This document shows positions 18,869-27,701 of a DNA stretch of 64,000 nt, piece after piece. The position numbers were made by a program, and so were the translations under genes. The notes below the pieces were generated by a model that searched no databases, was not told the origin of the DNA, and saw only the letters and a program-made list of their open reading frames with translations. How positions within the stretch are numbered: the first letter of the stretch is position 1; each line of letters begins with the position of its first letter. The DNA comes from Roseovarius confluentis (GTDB lineage: Bacteria; Pseudomonadota; Alphaproteobacteria; Rhodobacterales; Rhodobacteraceae), in assembly GCF_002917925.1 (NCBI RefSeq), contig NZ_PPFE01000009.1, positions 106,726 through 170,725 on the forward strand. Direction: 5' to 3'.

Positions 18869-19345
18869 TCAGGCGCGATCTGCCATCAGGGCGGCGATCA
18901 TCTCGGCCATCATTTTCGACTGGTGTCCGGGCGTGACCCCGCCCAGCCCGATCCGGCGACCGATCCGCCACCACAGCCCCGGGCGCCACCGCGCCGGGGC
19001 TTTCGTTTTCGCCTTCACAAGAAAGCCGTTCGACGGTTTGAAGGCGAACAGGCCCCGGTCCATCGTCTCGATATCAGAAATCGCCACGATCACCTCGCCG
19101 TCGCTGCTGCGCACCGCGTACCGTGTCAGTTCGACCCTCTGCGCCGTGGCCCGGCGCATCGCGTCTCCCATCCAGACCGCCGCGGCGCCCAGCAGAACCA
19201 GGAACAGCTGCCAGGCAACCGCATCGAAACTGCGCGTCAGCCCGATCCAGATCAGCACCGCTCCCAGCACCGCAAGGCAACCGACGCCCAGCACGCGCCG
19301 CCCTGTCGATGCCTGCATGACCGCCAATACCTCGTCGTCGTCCAT
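18869..19345 (-). CDS. Small membrane protein, unknown function
   Basis: A 158-residue protein with two membrane segments (about 22-38 and 47-63), followed by a cytoplasmic domain (VELTRYAVRSSDGEVIVAISDIETMDRGLFAFKPSNGFLVKAK) that resembles a bacterial PH-like fold. The C-terminal half is basic and tryptophan-rich. The start at 19345 (MDDDEV) is chosen because GGAG lies nine bases upstream; METAG at 19360 is the alternative. The 85-base gap behind the TetR gene on the same strand could allow co-transcription. No function recognised. Confidence 0.75.
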   Translation of the reverse strand: MDDDEVLAVMQASTGRRVLGVGCLAVLGAVLIWIGLTRSFDAVAWQLFLVLLGAAAVWMGDAMRRATAQRVELTRYAVRSSDGEVIVAISDIETMDRGLFAFKPSNGFLVKAKTKAPARWRPGLWWRIGRRIGLGGVTPGHQSKMMAEMIAALMADRA

Positions 19346-19430
19346 CCCCGCCGTCTCCATGTTCGGTTGGCGGCCTGATAGCCGGATTGCGGACTCGGCG
19401 CGAGTGCGAAAAGAAACGCTCCGCCCGGCG

Positions 19431-20021
19431 CTATCCCTCGACCAGCCGGCGCACCATGTCCCAATACAGCGTCTCGACCTCGTCCAGGTTCAGCCGTCCC
19501 GCCTCGCGATACCAGGTATTGACCCCGGTCAGCAGAGCGATGACCGCCATCGCCGTGATCCGCGGCTCGGCCAAGGTAAAGACCCCCGCGTCCTTCCCGG
19601 CGCACAGGATCTCCTCCAGCCGGGTCTCGTAGACCCGACGCATTTCGGTGACAGCTTCAAAATTCTCGGCCGTCAGGTTACGCAACTCCATGTAGGACAC
19701 GAACACGGCGTCGGCCCGCCGCGTATTGAACCGGATGTGGAACCGCGTGAACGCCTCGAGCCGGGCGCGGGGATCGTCGCCGCCTGGGTCCTCGGCCTGC
19801 CATGCGGCCAACAACGCGTCCATGTGCTCGCGCATCAGGTCAAACAGCAGCGATTGCTTGTCGGGCGTATAATTGTAGAGCGCCCCCGCCTGCACCCCAA
19901 CCTCGTTCGCGATCTGCCGCATCGAAACGGCGGCAAACCCGTGCCGCGCGAAAAGCCGCATCGCGGCCTCGCGCACCCGCGGGCCTGTGGTCTTGGAATG
20001 CGAACCTTGCGTGCGTGCCAT
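19431..20021 (-). CDS. TetR/AcrR family transcriptional regulator
   Basis: A 196-residue TetR-type repressor. The helix-turn-helix is at about residues 15-60 (REAAMRLFARHGFAAVSMRQIANEVGVQAGALYNY), and the ligand-binding domain follows. The start is the ATG at 20021; the open frame extends further upstream but without similarity. A perfect palindrome lies immediately upstream of the start (20035-20050), which suggests autoregulation. The size and fold match regulators of fatty-acid/acyl-CoA metabolism, but the ligand is not readable. Confidence 0.93.
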   Translation of the reverse strand: MARTQGSHSKTTGPRVREAAMRLFARHGFAAVSMRQIANEVGVQAGALYNYTPDKQSLLFDLMREHMDALLAAWQAEDPGGDDPRARLEAFTRFHIRFNTRRADAVFVSYMELRNLTAENFEAVTEMRRVYETRLEEILCAGKDAGVFTLAEPRITAMAVIALLTGVNTWYREAGRLNLDEVETLYWDMVRRLVEG

Positions 20022-20034
20022 GCAATATAGGTAA

Positions 20035-20050
20035 CTGAACGACCGTTCAG
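20035..20050. promoter_or_regulatory. Probable TetR operator (inverted repeat)
   Basis: CTGAACG-AC-CGTTCAG is a perfect seven-base inverted repeat with a two-base centre, 13 bases upstream of the TetR start and 53 bases before the divergent lipoprotein start. GAAC-N4-GTTC palindromes are typical operators of TetR-family repressors; assignment to this TetR is inferred from position. Confidence 0.7.
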
Positions 20051-20102
20051 ATAAAAGCCCCGCTTGCCTGTCGACCGTGATCGGTGGCATGAGAGACGCA
20101 CC

Positions 20103-20417
20103 ATGACGTCGACGCGCTACTTCATAGGCCTCACAGCCCTCACGCTGACCCTCGCGCTGTCGGCCTGCACCCAGTTTCCCGAACTGGACGACGCTACGTC
20201 TCGCGAAACGCGGCGCGCGCCCTATCCCGACTTTCTGCCGGTCGAGGACCTGCGCGCCCGCGTCGCCGCGCCGCGCACCAGCGAGCAGACCACCCGCACG
20301 CTCGAGGCCCGCGTCGCCGCCCTGCGCGCCCGCGCCGCCCGTCTGCGCGGCTCCGTAATCAACGATACCTCGCGGGCGCGGCTCGACCGCAAGATCACGA
20401 TCGACGTGCCGCAATAA
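20103..20417 (+). CDS. Small lipoprotein, unknown function
   Basis: A 104-residue lipoprotein. The signal ALTLTLALSAC carries a lipobox (LSAC, Cys at about residue 21), so the mature protein is lipid-anchored, probably in the outer membrane. The C-terminal half is a charged helix rich in Arg and Ala (RTLEARVAALRARAARLRG), a likely coiled coil. The start at 20103 is the ATG before the signal; an upstream ATG at 20064 would precede it with charged residues. It is divergent from TetR and shares the palindrome region. Confidence 0.8.
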   Translation: MTSTRYFIGLTALTLTLALSACTQFPELDDATSRETRRAPYPDFLPVEDLRARVAAPRTSEQTTRTLEARVAALRARAARLRGSVINDTSRARLDRKITIDVPQ

Positions 20418-20437
20418 CACCCGCCACCCAGCGCGCC

Positions 20438-20483
20438 CGAAATCGTTCAAAGATTTCGCTCCGTTTTCTTTTCAAGAAAACGG
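20438..20483. repeat. Tandem hairpins between lipoprotein gene and hom
   Basis: Two inverted repeats lie side by side: CGAAATC-N7-GATTTCG (20438-20458), and a 10-bp perfect stem CCGTTTTCTT-TTC-AAGAAAACGG (20461-20483). No T-tract follows on either strand, so they are not simple intrinsic terminators. They could act as mRNA 3' ends or as a short repeated element. Confidence 0.5.
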
Positions 20484-20574
20484 CCTCGCGCGGCAAGAAA
20501 CCCGCGTTGCAAGGCCTGTCGCAACCGGCTAAACCCCAGTCAACCCGCCTCGACAAAATCTCAAGGAAACGCCC

Positions 20575-21861
20575 ATGACTACCCCCCTTCGCCTCGGGAT
20601 CGCCGGGCTCGGCACCGTCGGCACCGGCGTCGTCAAGATAGTTCGCCAGAAGGCCAGCCTTCTCGCTGCCCGCGCCGGCCGCCCGATTGCGATTTCCGCC
20701 GTCTCCGCCCGCACCCGTGACAAGGATCGCGGCGTCTCTCTATCGAGCTATGAGTGGGAAGACGATCCGGTGGCGCTGGCCACCCGCGACGATGTCGATG
20801 TCTTCATCGAACTGATGGGCGGTTCCGACGGTCCCGCCAAGGCCGCGACCGAGGCCGCGCTTGCCGCCGGCAAGGACGTGGTCACAGCCAACAAGGCGAT
20901 GCTCGCCATCCACGGTCAAGCCCTCGCCGAACAGGCCGAATCCGCAGGCCGCACCCTGCGCTTCGAGGCCGCCGTCGCGGGCGGCATCCCCGTGATCAAG
21001 GCCCTGACCGAGGGGCTCGCCGGCAACGAGATCACCCGCGTCATGGGCGTGATGAATGGCACCTGCAACTACATCCTGACCCGGATGCAGTCCTCCGGCC
21101 TGCCTTATGAGGACGTCTTCGAGGAAGCAAACCAACTGGGCTATCTCGAGGCCGATCCGAACCTCGACGTCGGCGGCATCGACGCAGGCCACAAGCTGGC
21201 CATCCTCGCCTCCATCGCCTTCGGTACGCAGGTCGATTTCGACGCCATCAGCCTTGAAGGCATCCAGAAAATCACCATCGCCGACATCAAACAGGCCGCC
21301 GATATGGGCTACCGCATAAAGCTTCTGGGCGTCGCCCGGATGACCGGGCGCGGGCTGGAACAGCGCATGTCGCCCTGCCTCGTGCCGAAAAACTCTCCGC
21401 TGGGCCAGCTTGAAGGCGGCACCAACATGGTCGTCCTCGAAGGCGACGCCGTGGAACAGATCGTCTTGCGCGGCCCCGGCGCCGGCGAAGGACCCACCGC
21501 CAGCGCGGTTATGGGCGACGTGATGGACATCGCACGCGGCGTGCGACTGCCCACCTTCGGCATTCCTGCCACCGACCTCGGCAAACCGGCCACGGCGTCC
21601 GAAGCAGCGGCCGTGCCCTACTACCTGCGCATGGCGCTGCACGACAAGCCCGGTGCGCTGGCCAAAGTCGCCACCATCCTTGGCAACGCCGGCGTGTCGA
21701 TCGACCGGATGCGCCAGTACCGTCACGAAGAGGCGACCGCCCCGGTGCTGATCGTCACCCACAAGACCGCGCCATCGGCACTGGCCTCGGCGCTCGAGGC
21801 GTTGTCGCAGGTCGATGTCGTCGCTTCCTCTCCCGTCGCCCTGCGCATCGAAAGCGTCTAA
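20575..21861 (+). CDS. hom: Homoserine dehydrogenase
   Basis: A 428-residue monofunctional homoserine dehydrogenase of the threonine/methionine pathway, reducing aspartate semialdehyde. The NAD(P) motif GIAGLGTVGTGV is at about 8-19, the catalytic region GIPVIKALTEGLAGNEI is near 140, and the C-terminal ACT domain (MALHDKPGALAKVATILGNAGVSIDRM, about 352-378) is the threonine feedback site. First gene of hom-glpX, separated by 76 bases. No aspartokinase domain is fused. Confidence 0.96.
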   Translation: MTTPLRLGIAGLGTVGTGVVKIVRQKASLLAARAGRPIAISAVSARTRDKDRGVSLSSYEWEDDPVALATRDDVDVFIELMGGSDGPAKAATEAALAAGKDVVTANKAMLAIHGQALAEQAESAGRTLRFEAAVAGGIPVIKALTEGLAGNEITRVMGVMNGTCNYILTRMQSSGLPYEDVFEEANQLGYLEADPNLDVGGIDAGHKLAILASIAFGTQVDFDAISLEGIQKITIADIKQAADMGYRIKLLGVARMTGRGLEQRMSPCLVPKNSPLGQLEGGTNMVVLEGDAVEQIVLRGPGAGEGPTASAVMGDVMDIARGVRLPTFGIPATDLGKPATASEAAAVPYYLRMALHDKPGALAKVATILGNAGVSIDRMRQYRHEEATAPVLIVTHKTAPSALASALEALSQVDVVASSPVALRIESV

Positions 21862-21937
21862 GGCACGCGCCCGACCTTGTGCCACGCCGGGCCAGCCGTT
21901 AATGCTGGACCGGCCTCAAGACCCGAAGGACTTTTTC

Positions 21938-22894
21938 ATGACCGCCCCTTTCAACGACGCCCTCCTCTCACTCGCCTTGGCCCGCGTGTCTGAACAAGCC
22001 GCGCTTGCCTGCCGCCCGCTGATCGGCCGCGGCGACGAGAAAGCCGCCGATCAGGCCGCCGTGAACGCCATGCGCCAGGAACTGGGCGCGATGGACATCG
22101 CCGGCACCGTGGTTATCGGCGAGGGCGAACGGGACGAGGCACCGATGCTCTATATCGGTGAAGAGGTCGGCTCGGGGAACGGCCCTGAGGTCGACATCGC
22201 GCTCGACCCGCTCGAAGGCACCACCATCACCGCCAAGGCCATGCCGAACGCGCTCACAGTGATTTCAATGGCGCCGCGTGGCACGATGCTGCACGCGCCG
22301 GACGTCTACATGGACAAGCTCGCCGTCGGACCCGGCTATCCCGAGGGCGTGGTCTCGCTCGACATGTCCCCCGCCGAACGGGTCCGGGCCCTTGCCAAGG
22401 AGAAGGGCGTCGACCCCTCGGACATCACCGTCTGCGTCTTGGAACGCCCCCGTCACGAGGCCACGATCGCCGAACTGCGCGCCACCGGCGCCTCGATCTA
22501 TCTCATCGGCGACGGCGACGTGGCCGGCGTCATGCACTGCGCCGATCCCGAGGCGACCGGAATCGACATGTACATGGGCTCTGGCGGCGCACCCGAAGGT
22601 GTGCTGGCGGCCGGCGCCCTGAAATGCCTGGGCGGCCAGATCTGGGGTCGGCTGCTCTTTCGCAACGATGACGAGCGGGGCCGCGCCGAAAAGGCCGGCA
22701 TCACAGATTTCGACCGCGTCTACACAAGGGACGAAATGGTGTCGTCCGACGTGATCTTCGCCGCCACCGGCGTGACGCAAGGCTCGCTGGTCGCCGGGCT
22801 CAAGCCGCGAGGCGACAGTATCGAAACCCAAACGCTCCTGCTGCGTTCTTCTACCGGAGAACGCCGCATCATGACCTGTCGCCACCCGATGTGA
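21938..22894 (+). CDS. glpX: Class II fructose-1,6-bisphosphatase GlpX
   Basis: Gluconeogenic phosphatase of 318 residues that removes the 1-phosphate of fructose 1,6-bisphosphate. Diagnostic motifs are GEGERDEAPMLYIGE (about 62-76), the metal-binding DPLEGT (about 89-94) and YMGSGGAPEG (about 211-220). The start at ATG 21938 has GAAGGA seven bases upstream; the longer frame to 21815 runs into hom. Overlaps the next gene by four bases. Confidence 0.95.
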   Translation: MTAPFNDALLSLALARVSEQAALACRPLIGRGDEKAADQAAVNAMRQELGAMDIAGTVVIGEGERDEAPMLYIGEEVGSGNGPEVDIALDPLEGTTITAKAMPNALTVISMAPRGTMLHAPDVYMDKLAVGPGYPEGVVSLDMSPAERVRALAKEKGVDPSDITVCVLERPRHEATIAELRATGASIYLIGDGDVAGVMHCADPEATGIDMYMGSGGAPEGVLAAGALKCLGGQIWGRLLFRNDDERGRAEKAGITDFDRVYTRDEMVSSDVIFAATGVTQGSLVAGLKPRGDSIETQTLLLRSSTGERRIMTCRHPM

Positions 22895-23463
22895 GACCAA
22901 TGTTACCTGCCCTCGTCCTTATCGACTTCCAAACCGGCTTTGACGCCGATTTCTGGGGCGCCCGCAACAACCCCGACGCCGAGGATCGCGCGTCCCAGCT
23001 CCTGTCGGCGTGGCGCGAACGCGACGCCCCCATTTGCCACGTCCTGCACCTCAGCAAGGTCGTAGGCAGTCCGATCCATCCCGACTCGGGCGGTTGCGAG
23101 TTCAAGCCGCAGATGATGCCGCTGACCGGCGAGCCGGTGTTCGAAAAATCCACCAACTCCGCCTTCGTCGACCCCGCGCTTCATTCGCACCTGACATATC
23201 TTGGCGCAACCGAACTGGTGATATGCGGACTGACCACGCCGCACTGTGTGTCCACCAACGTTCGCTGGGCCGACAATATCGGCTATGACGTGACGCTCGC
23301 ACACGATGCCTGCGCCGCCTTTTCGTTCTCCGCCGACACCGGCTGGAACCCCGACCTGTCACCGATGGATCCCGAACCGATCCACACCACCGCCGTATCG
23401 CACCTGCACGGCGAGTTCTGCCGGGCCCGCTCCGTCGCCGCGATCCTGCGCGACCTTTCATGA
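22891..23463 (+). CDS. Isochorismatase-family cysteine hydrolase
   Basis: A cysteine hydrolase of the isochorismatase fold, 190 residues. The catalytic triad is visible: Asp in VLIDFQTGF (about 12), Lys in FEKSTNSAF, and Cys in GLTTPHCVSTNVRWA. Typical substrates are amides such as nicotinamide, ureides or N-carbamoyl compounds; none can be assigned. The start is GTG at 22891, overlapping glpX in GTGA; ATG 22900 is the alternative. It overlaps recJ by four bases, so it is translationally coupled on both sides. Confidence 0.88.
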   Translation: MRPMLPALVLIDFQTGFDADFWGARNNPDAEDRASQLLSAWRERDAPICHVLHLSKVVGSPIHPDSGGCEFKPQMMPLTGEPVFEKSTNSAFVDPALHSHLTYLGATELVICGLTTPHCVSTNVRWADNIGYDVTLAHDACAAFSFSADTGWNPDLSPMDPEPIHTTAVSHLHGEFCRARSVAAILRDLS

Positions 23464-25202
23464 GCTACCTCGGAGTCGCGCGCTCCCTGACCGGGCGCCG
23501 CTGGATAGGCCCCACCCCCGATACTGACCGCCTCGCCGAGGCGATGGCACAGGACACCACCCTGCCCCGTCCCCTCTGCCAGACGCTGGCGCGCCTCGGC
23601 GTGACCTCCTCCGACGCTGCGGCATATCTCGACCCCAAGCTGCGCGACCTCATGCCCGATCCGCGCAGCCTGAAGGACATGGAAACCGCCGCCGCACGAT
23701 TCCTTCAGGCGGTCGAACGGCGCGAGAAAATTGCCGTCTTCGCCGACTACGATGTCGACGGAGGCGCGTCGGCGGCCCTCCTGATCGACTGGCTGCGCCA
23801 GATGGGATTGAACGCCACGCTCTACGTTCCCGACCGCATCGACGAAGGCTACGGCCCGAACGCCCCCGCCATGGCCGAACTCGCCGCCGCGCACGATCTG
23901 ATCCTCTGCGTCGATTGCGGCACACTCAGCCACGAGGCGCTGGCCGCCGCCACCGCCGCCGATGTCGTCGTGCTCGATCACCATCTCGGTGGCGAAACCC
24001 TGCCGCCCGCACTGGCCGTGGTGAACCCCAACCGTCAGGATGAAAGCGGCGACCTTTCGCATCTCTGCGCCGCTGCCGTGGTGTTCCTCATGCTGGTCGA
24101 GGCCGGCCGCCAACTGCGCGACGCCGGCAAACAAGGCCCCGATCTCATGGCGATGCTCGACCTCGTGGCCTTGGCCACCGTCGCTGACGTGGCCCCTCTG
24201 CGCGACGTCAACCGCGCCTTCGTACGCACGGGCCTCGCCGTCATGGGCCAGCGCCGCCGCCCCGGCCTCGTGGCGCTGGGTGACGTGTCGCGGCTCGATA
24301 CCGCGCCCACCGCCTATCACCTCGGCTTCGTCCTCGGCCCGCGCGTCAATGCCGGCGGCCGGGTGGGCCGCGCCGATCTGGGCGCGCGCCTTCTGGCCTG
24401 CAACGACCCGGCCGAGGCTGTGTCGTTGGCCGAGAAACTGGACGAACTCAACACCGAGCGCCGCGACGTCGAAACCGCCGTCCGCGCCGCCGCCCTCGAT
24501 CAGGCCGAGGAGCGCGGTCTCGACGCTCCCCTTGTCTGGGCCGCGGGCGAAGGCTGGCATCCGGGCGTCGTCGGAATCGTCGCCTCGCGCCTCAAGGAAG
24601 CCACCAACCGCCCCGCCATCGTCATCGGCTTTGACGGAGACGAAGGCAAGGGCTCGGGCCGTTCGGTCTCCGGCGTCGATCTCGGCCACGCCATCCAGCG
24701 CCTTGCCGCCGAGGGGCTTTTGCTCAAGGGCGGCGGGCACAGGATGGCCGCCGGCCTGACCGTGGCACGGGGCAAGCTCGACGCCGCGATGACCCGCCTC
24801 TCCGACCTCCTCGCCCGCCAGGGTGCAGGCAGCTCCGGCCCCGCTGACCTGGCGCTTGATGGCCTGCTTATGCCCGGCGCCGCCACGCCGGAACTCGTTG
24901 ACCAGATCGAACAGGCCGGCCCCTTCGGCGCCGGCGCACCCGGCCCCCGCTATGCCTTTTCCGACATGGGCATCACCTTCGCCAAGCGTGTCGGCGAAAG
25001 CCACCTGAAGATCCGCTTCGGTGATGGCACCGGGCCAAGTCTCGACGCAATTGCCTTTGGCGCTTACGACACGGCGCTGGGCCAGGCTTTGGAACAGCAT
25101 GGCGGCGCACGGTTCCACCTGGCCGGACGCCTTGACATCAACACCTGGGGCGGCCGCCAGACCGTGCAACTCCGCCTCGAAGACGCCGCTCCCGCCGCCT
25201 GA
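23460..25202 (+). CDS. recJ: Single-stranded-DNA-specific exonuclease RecJ
   Basis: RecJ degrades single-stranded DNA 5' to 3' in recombination and mismatch repair. The 580-residue protein contains the DHH phosphoesterase domain with ADYDVDGG (about 97-104) and DHH (about 174-176), then the DHHA1 motif GGGHRMAAG and a C-terminal OB-like domain. This is the normal family length. The ATG overlaps the hydrolase stop (ATGA). The hom-glpX-recJ order is common in alphaproteobacteria. Confidence 0.96.
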   Translation: MSYLGVARSLTGRRWIGPTPDTDRLAEAMAQDTTLPRPLCQTLARLGVTSSDAAAYLDPKLRDLMPDPRSLKDMETAAARFLQAVERREKIAVFADYDVDGGASAALLIDWLRQMGLNATLYVPDRIDEGYGPNAPAMAELAAAHDLILCVDCGTLSHEALAAATAADVVVLDHHLGGETLPPALAVVNPNRQDESGDLSHLCAAAVVFLMLVEAGRQLRDAGKQGPDLMAMLDLVALATVADVAPLRDVNRAFVRTGLAVMGQRRRPGLVALGDVSRLDTAPTAYHLGFVLGPRVNAGGRVGRADLGARLLACNDPAEAVSLAEKLDELNTERRDVETAVRAAALDQAEERGLDAPLVWAAGEGWHPGVVGIVASRLKEATNRPAIVIGFDGDEGKGSGRSVSGVDLGHAIQRLAAEGLLLKGGGHRMAAGLTVARGKLDAAMTRLSDLLARQGAGSSGPADLALDGLLMPGAATPELVDQIEQAGPFGAGAPGPRYAFSDMGITFAKRVGESHLKIRFGDGTGPSLDAIAFGAYDTALGQALEQHGGARFHLAGRLDINTWGGRQTVQLRLEDAAPAA

Positions 25203-25304
25203 GCGCCACGTCCCGCCCAGGCTCCGCGATACCCGCAAAATTATGCAAGAATCCCCTTGCGCCGGTCGCGGCTTTTTCATAGTTACACGCTCACGCCAAG
25301 GCAT

Positions 25305-25379
25305 GGCCCGTTCGTCTATCGGTTAGGACGCCAGGTTTTCAACCTGGAAAGAGGGGTTCGATTCCCCTACGGGCTGCCA
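25305..25379 (+). tRNA. tRNA-Glu (anticodon TTC)
   Basis: A complete cloverleaf. The acceptor arm GGCCCGT pairs with ACGGGCT, with a G1-U72 wobble at the tip. The anticodon stem CCAGG/CCTGG encloses loop TTTTCAA with anticodon TTC at 25338-25340. The T arm is GGGG-TTCGATT-CCCC, and the 3' CCA is encoded (25377-25379). About 103 bases follow recJ; its own promoter is not obvious. Confidence 0.95.
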
Positions 25380-25668
25380 CTTCTCCCTTGCATGCCAGCT
25401 CCCTGCGCAACTGCGCCTTCATTCCGTTTGGGGTCGAGGACTCACGGTCGCCCCCAAGGTGCAGACCTCGAATTTGCACGTCAAAGCACCCGCAGCACGG
25501 CCAAGAGCGGTCACAAGATTGCGATGCAGTGGCCGCAAGCCGCTGTGCCGCGCCAGGTAGCAAGCGGACCGCGCCGGCATTCCTTGGTTTGTATCTCGGC
25601 GCAGGACGGTTCAGAGTTGCGGCGGGGTCTGCTCCCCCGGCACAAGGATCATAGTGGAGACGCACCAG

Positions 25669-26883
25669 ATGCCAGGACCGCTGCACGGGTATCGTATAAT
25701 TGACCTGACGACGATGATCTCTGGCCCGCTGGCCACGATGACGCTTGCCGATCAGGGCGCCGAGGTGATCAAGATCGAACACCCGGAAGGCGGCGATCAC
25801 AGCCGTCAGGTGACCGGACGGCGCGGCGGCTTCTCGGCCTCGTTCCTCAACAACAATCGCGGCAAGAAATCCGTCACGCTGAACCTCAAGGATCCGCGCG
25901 GCGTTGCGGCCGCGCTGCGCCTCTGCCAGTCGGCGGACGTCTTCGTGCAGAACTTCCGCCCCGGCGTGGCCGAGCGGATCGGGCTGGGCGAGGCGGCGGT
26001 GCGCGCGGTACGACCCGACATCATCTACACCTCCATCGCCGGTTTCGGGTTTCACGGCGACTGGGCCGGCAAGCCCGTCTACGACCCGCTTATTCAGGCA
26101 CTGTCCGGGCTGGCCAGCGTGCAGGGCGGCGCGGATGCCGCGCGTCCCCGGTTGGTGCGCACCATCCTGCCCGACAAGCTGACCGCGATCCAGACCGCTC
26201 AAAGCATCACTGCCGCCTTGCTGGCCCGCGGACGCACCGGTGAAGGCAGCCACGTGCGGATATCCATGCTGGACACGGTGCTGGCCTTTCTCTGGAGCTC
26301 GGACATGGCCGGCTACACCTTCATCGGTGACGAGGTCGAACCGGAGAAAAGCGCCGATGCGCAGACCTTCGTGGAACTCATTTACCAGACCAGGGATGGC
26401 TGGATGGCAGTCTCGGCCCACACCGACAACACCTGGGCCGGGCTCGCCGCCGCGGTGAACCGGCCCGACTGGCTGAACGACCCGCGTTTTGCCACGGTCG
26501 CGGCGCGCGAAGAGAACAAGCCCGCGCGGCTGGAACTGACGCAGGAGGCGCTGCTGCAGGACACGACCGCCAACTGGATGGACCGCCTTGGCGCCCATGA
26601 CGTGCCCTGCGCCCCGGTCCTGACCCGGGCCGAGGTTTACGCCCACCCGCAGGTCGCCGCCAATCGGATCATCCTCGAACAGGATCACCCCCAGGCCGGC
26701 CCGCTGCGCCAGACGCAGACGCCGGCCCGGTTTTCCGCCACGCCGCCAGACGTCCCCCGCCCTGCCCGACGGCTTGGCGAAGACACCCGCACCGTGTTGG
26801 CAGAGGCGGGCTACGCCGCGGCCGAAATCGACGCGATGATAGCGGACGGCATCGCCACCGACACGCAGGACAGCACCGAATGA
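25669..26883 (+). CDS. CaiB/BaiF-type CoA-transferase (class III)
   Basis: A 404-residue class III CoA-transferase that moves CoA between carboxylic acids. The N-terminal domain shows RIIDLTTMISGPLATMTLADQGAEVIKIE and RGKKSVTLNLK; the catalytic aspartate should be Asp139 in YDPLIQALSG. The start ATG 25669 has GGAG nine bases upstream, and the open frame begins with GTG at 25654. It overlaps the GST gene by four bases. Probably acts in the catabolism of the acid taken up by the nearby TRAP system, but this is inference. Confidence 0.9.
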   Translation: MPGPLHGYRIIDLTTMISGPLATMTLADQGAEVIKIEHPEGGDHSRQVTGRRGGFSASFLNNNRGKKSVTLNLKDPRGVAAALRLCQSADVFVQNFRPGVAERIGLGEAAVRAVRPDIIYTSIAGFGFHGDWAGKPVYDPLIQALSGLASVQGGADAARPRLVRTILPDKLTAIQTAQSITAALLARGRTGEGSHVRISMLDTVLAFLWSSDMAGYTFIGDEVEPEKSADAQTFVELIYQTRDGWMAVSAHTDNTWAGLAAAVNRPDWLNDPRFATVAAREENKPARLELTQEALLQDTTANWMDRLGAHDVPCAPVLTRAEVYAHPQVAANRIILEQDHPQAGPLRQTQTPARFSATPPDVPRPARRLGEDTRTVLAEAGYAAAEIDAMIADGIATDTQDSTE

Positions 26884-27614
26884 TAGACTTCTACTATGCC
26901 CCCACGCCCAACGGCTGGAAGGCCGCCATAATGCTCGAGGAGACGGGGTTGGACTATCGCCCGATCCTTATGCGCCTCAGCGAGGGGGACCAGTTTGCCC
27001 CCGGCTTTCTTCAGATCAGCCCCAATGCAAAGATGCCAGCCATCGTCGATCACGCGCCCGATGCGACGTGGGGCGACACCCCCGTGCCGGTGTTCGAGTC
27101 CGGTGCGATTCTGCTTTACCTTGCTGACAAGACCGGCCAGTTCGCCCCGCCCGAAAGCGACCTGCGTGCCCGGAAAGAACTGATGGAGTGGCTGTTCTGG
27201 CAGGTCGGGAACCAGGGGCCGATGGGCGGACAGCTCAGCCATTTCCGCAATTACGCCCCGGAGGACGAGCGCGACTACGGCTTCAAGCGCTACCTGGGCG
27301 AATACGACCGCAACCTCGGCGTCCTCGAGGCACGCCTGGAGACGCGCGACTATATCCTGGGCGACTACTCCATCGCGGACATGCTGGCCTTTCCGTGGGC
27401 CTTCATCGCAAAGCCGCTCGGCGCCTCGCTGGATGATTTTCCCCGCGTGGCCGACTGGCGGGCCAGGATCAAGGCACGCCCGGCTGTGCAACGCGCGATC
27501 GACTTGCACAAATCCGAACAGAATGGCGGACGCCACCGGGTGGACAACAACAGCATCCTGTTCAACCAATCCGCCGCCTCGTTCAAGTCCAAGCCCGACG
27601 ACGGCACGGCGTAG
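26880..27614 (+). CDS. Glutathione S-transferase family protein
   Basis: A 244-residue GST with an N-terminal thioredoxin-like domain (MIDFYYAPTPNGWKAAIMLEE, then FESGAILLYLADK as the glutathione-binding Glu-Ser pair) and an all-helical C-terminal domain (DYSIADMLAFPWAF). It is closest in appearance to the YfcG/YghU-type, with an asparagine or threonine near the active site (PTPN). The start overlaps the CoA-transferase stop (ATGA). Confidence 0.9.
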   Translation: MIDFYYAPTPNGWKAAIMLEETGLDYRPILMRLSEGDQFAPGFLQISPNAKMPAIVDHAPDATWGDTPVPVFESGAILLYLADKTGQFAPPESDLRARKELMEWLFWQVGNQGPMGGQLSHFRNYAPEDERDYGFKRYLGEYDRNLGVLEARLETRDYILGDYSIADMLAFPWAFIAKPLGASLDDFPRVADWRARIKARPAVQRAIDLHKSEQNGGRHRVDNNSILFNQSAASFKSKPDDGTA

Positions 27615-27701
27615 TCACGACCATCCACCCTACCGCTCGAACGTGGCAGCCTTTCTCTTGATGTCCGACCCACCGGTATCACGCGGCACGATGCGGCGAC
27701 T

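Noticed and set aside
23283..25304. 673-codon ORF opposite recJ
   Set aside because: Antisense shadow of the recJ frame; glycine/alanine-rich with no recognisable domain, while recJ has every catalytic motif.
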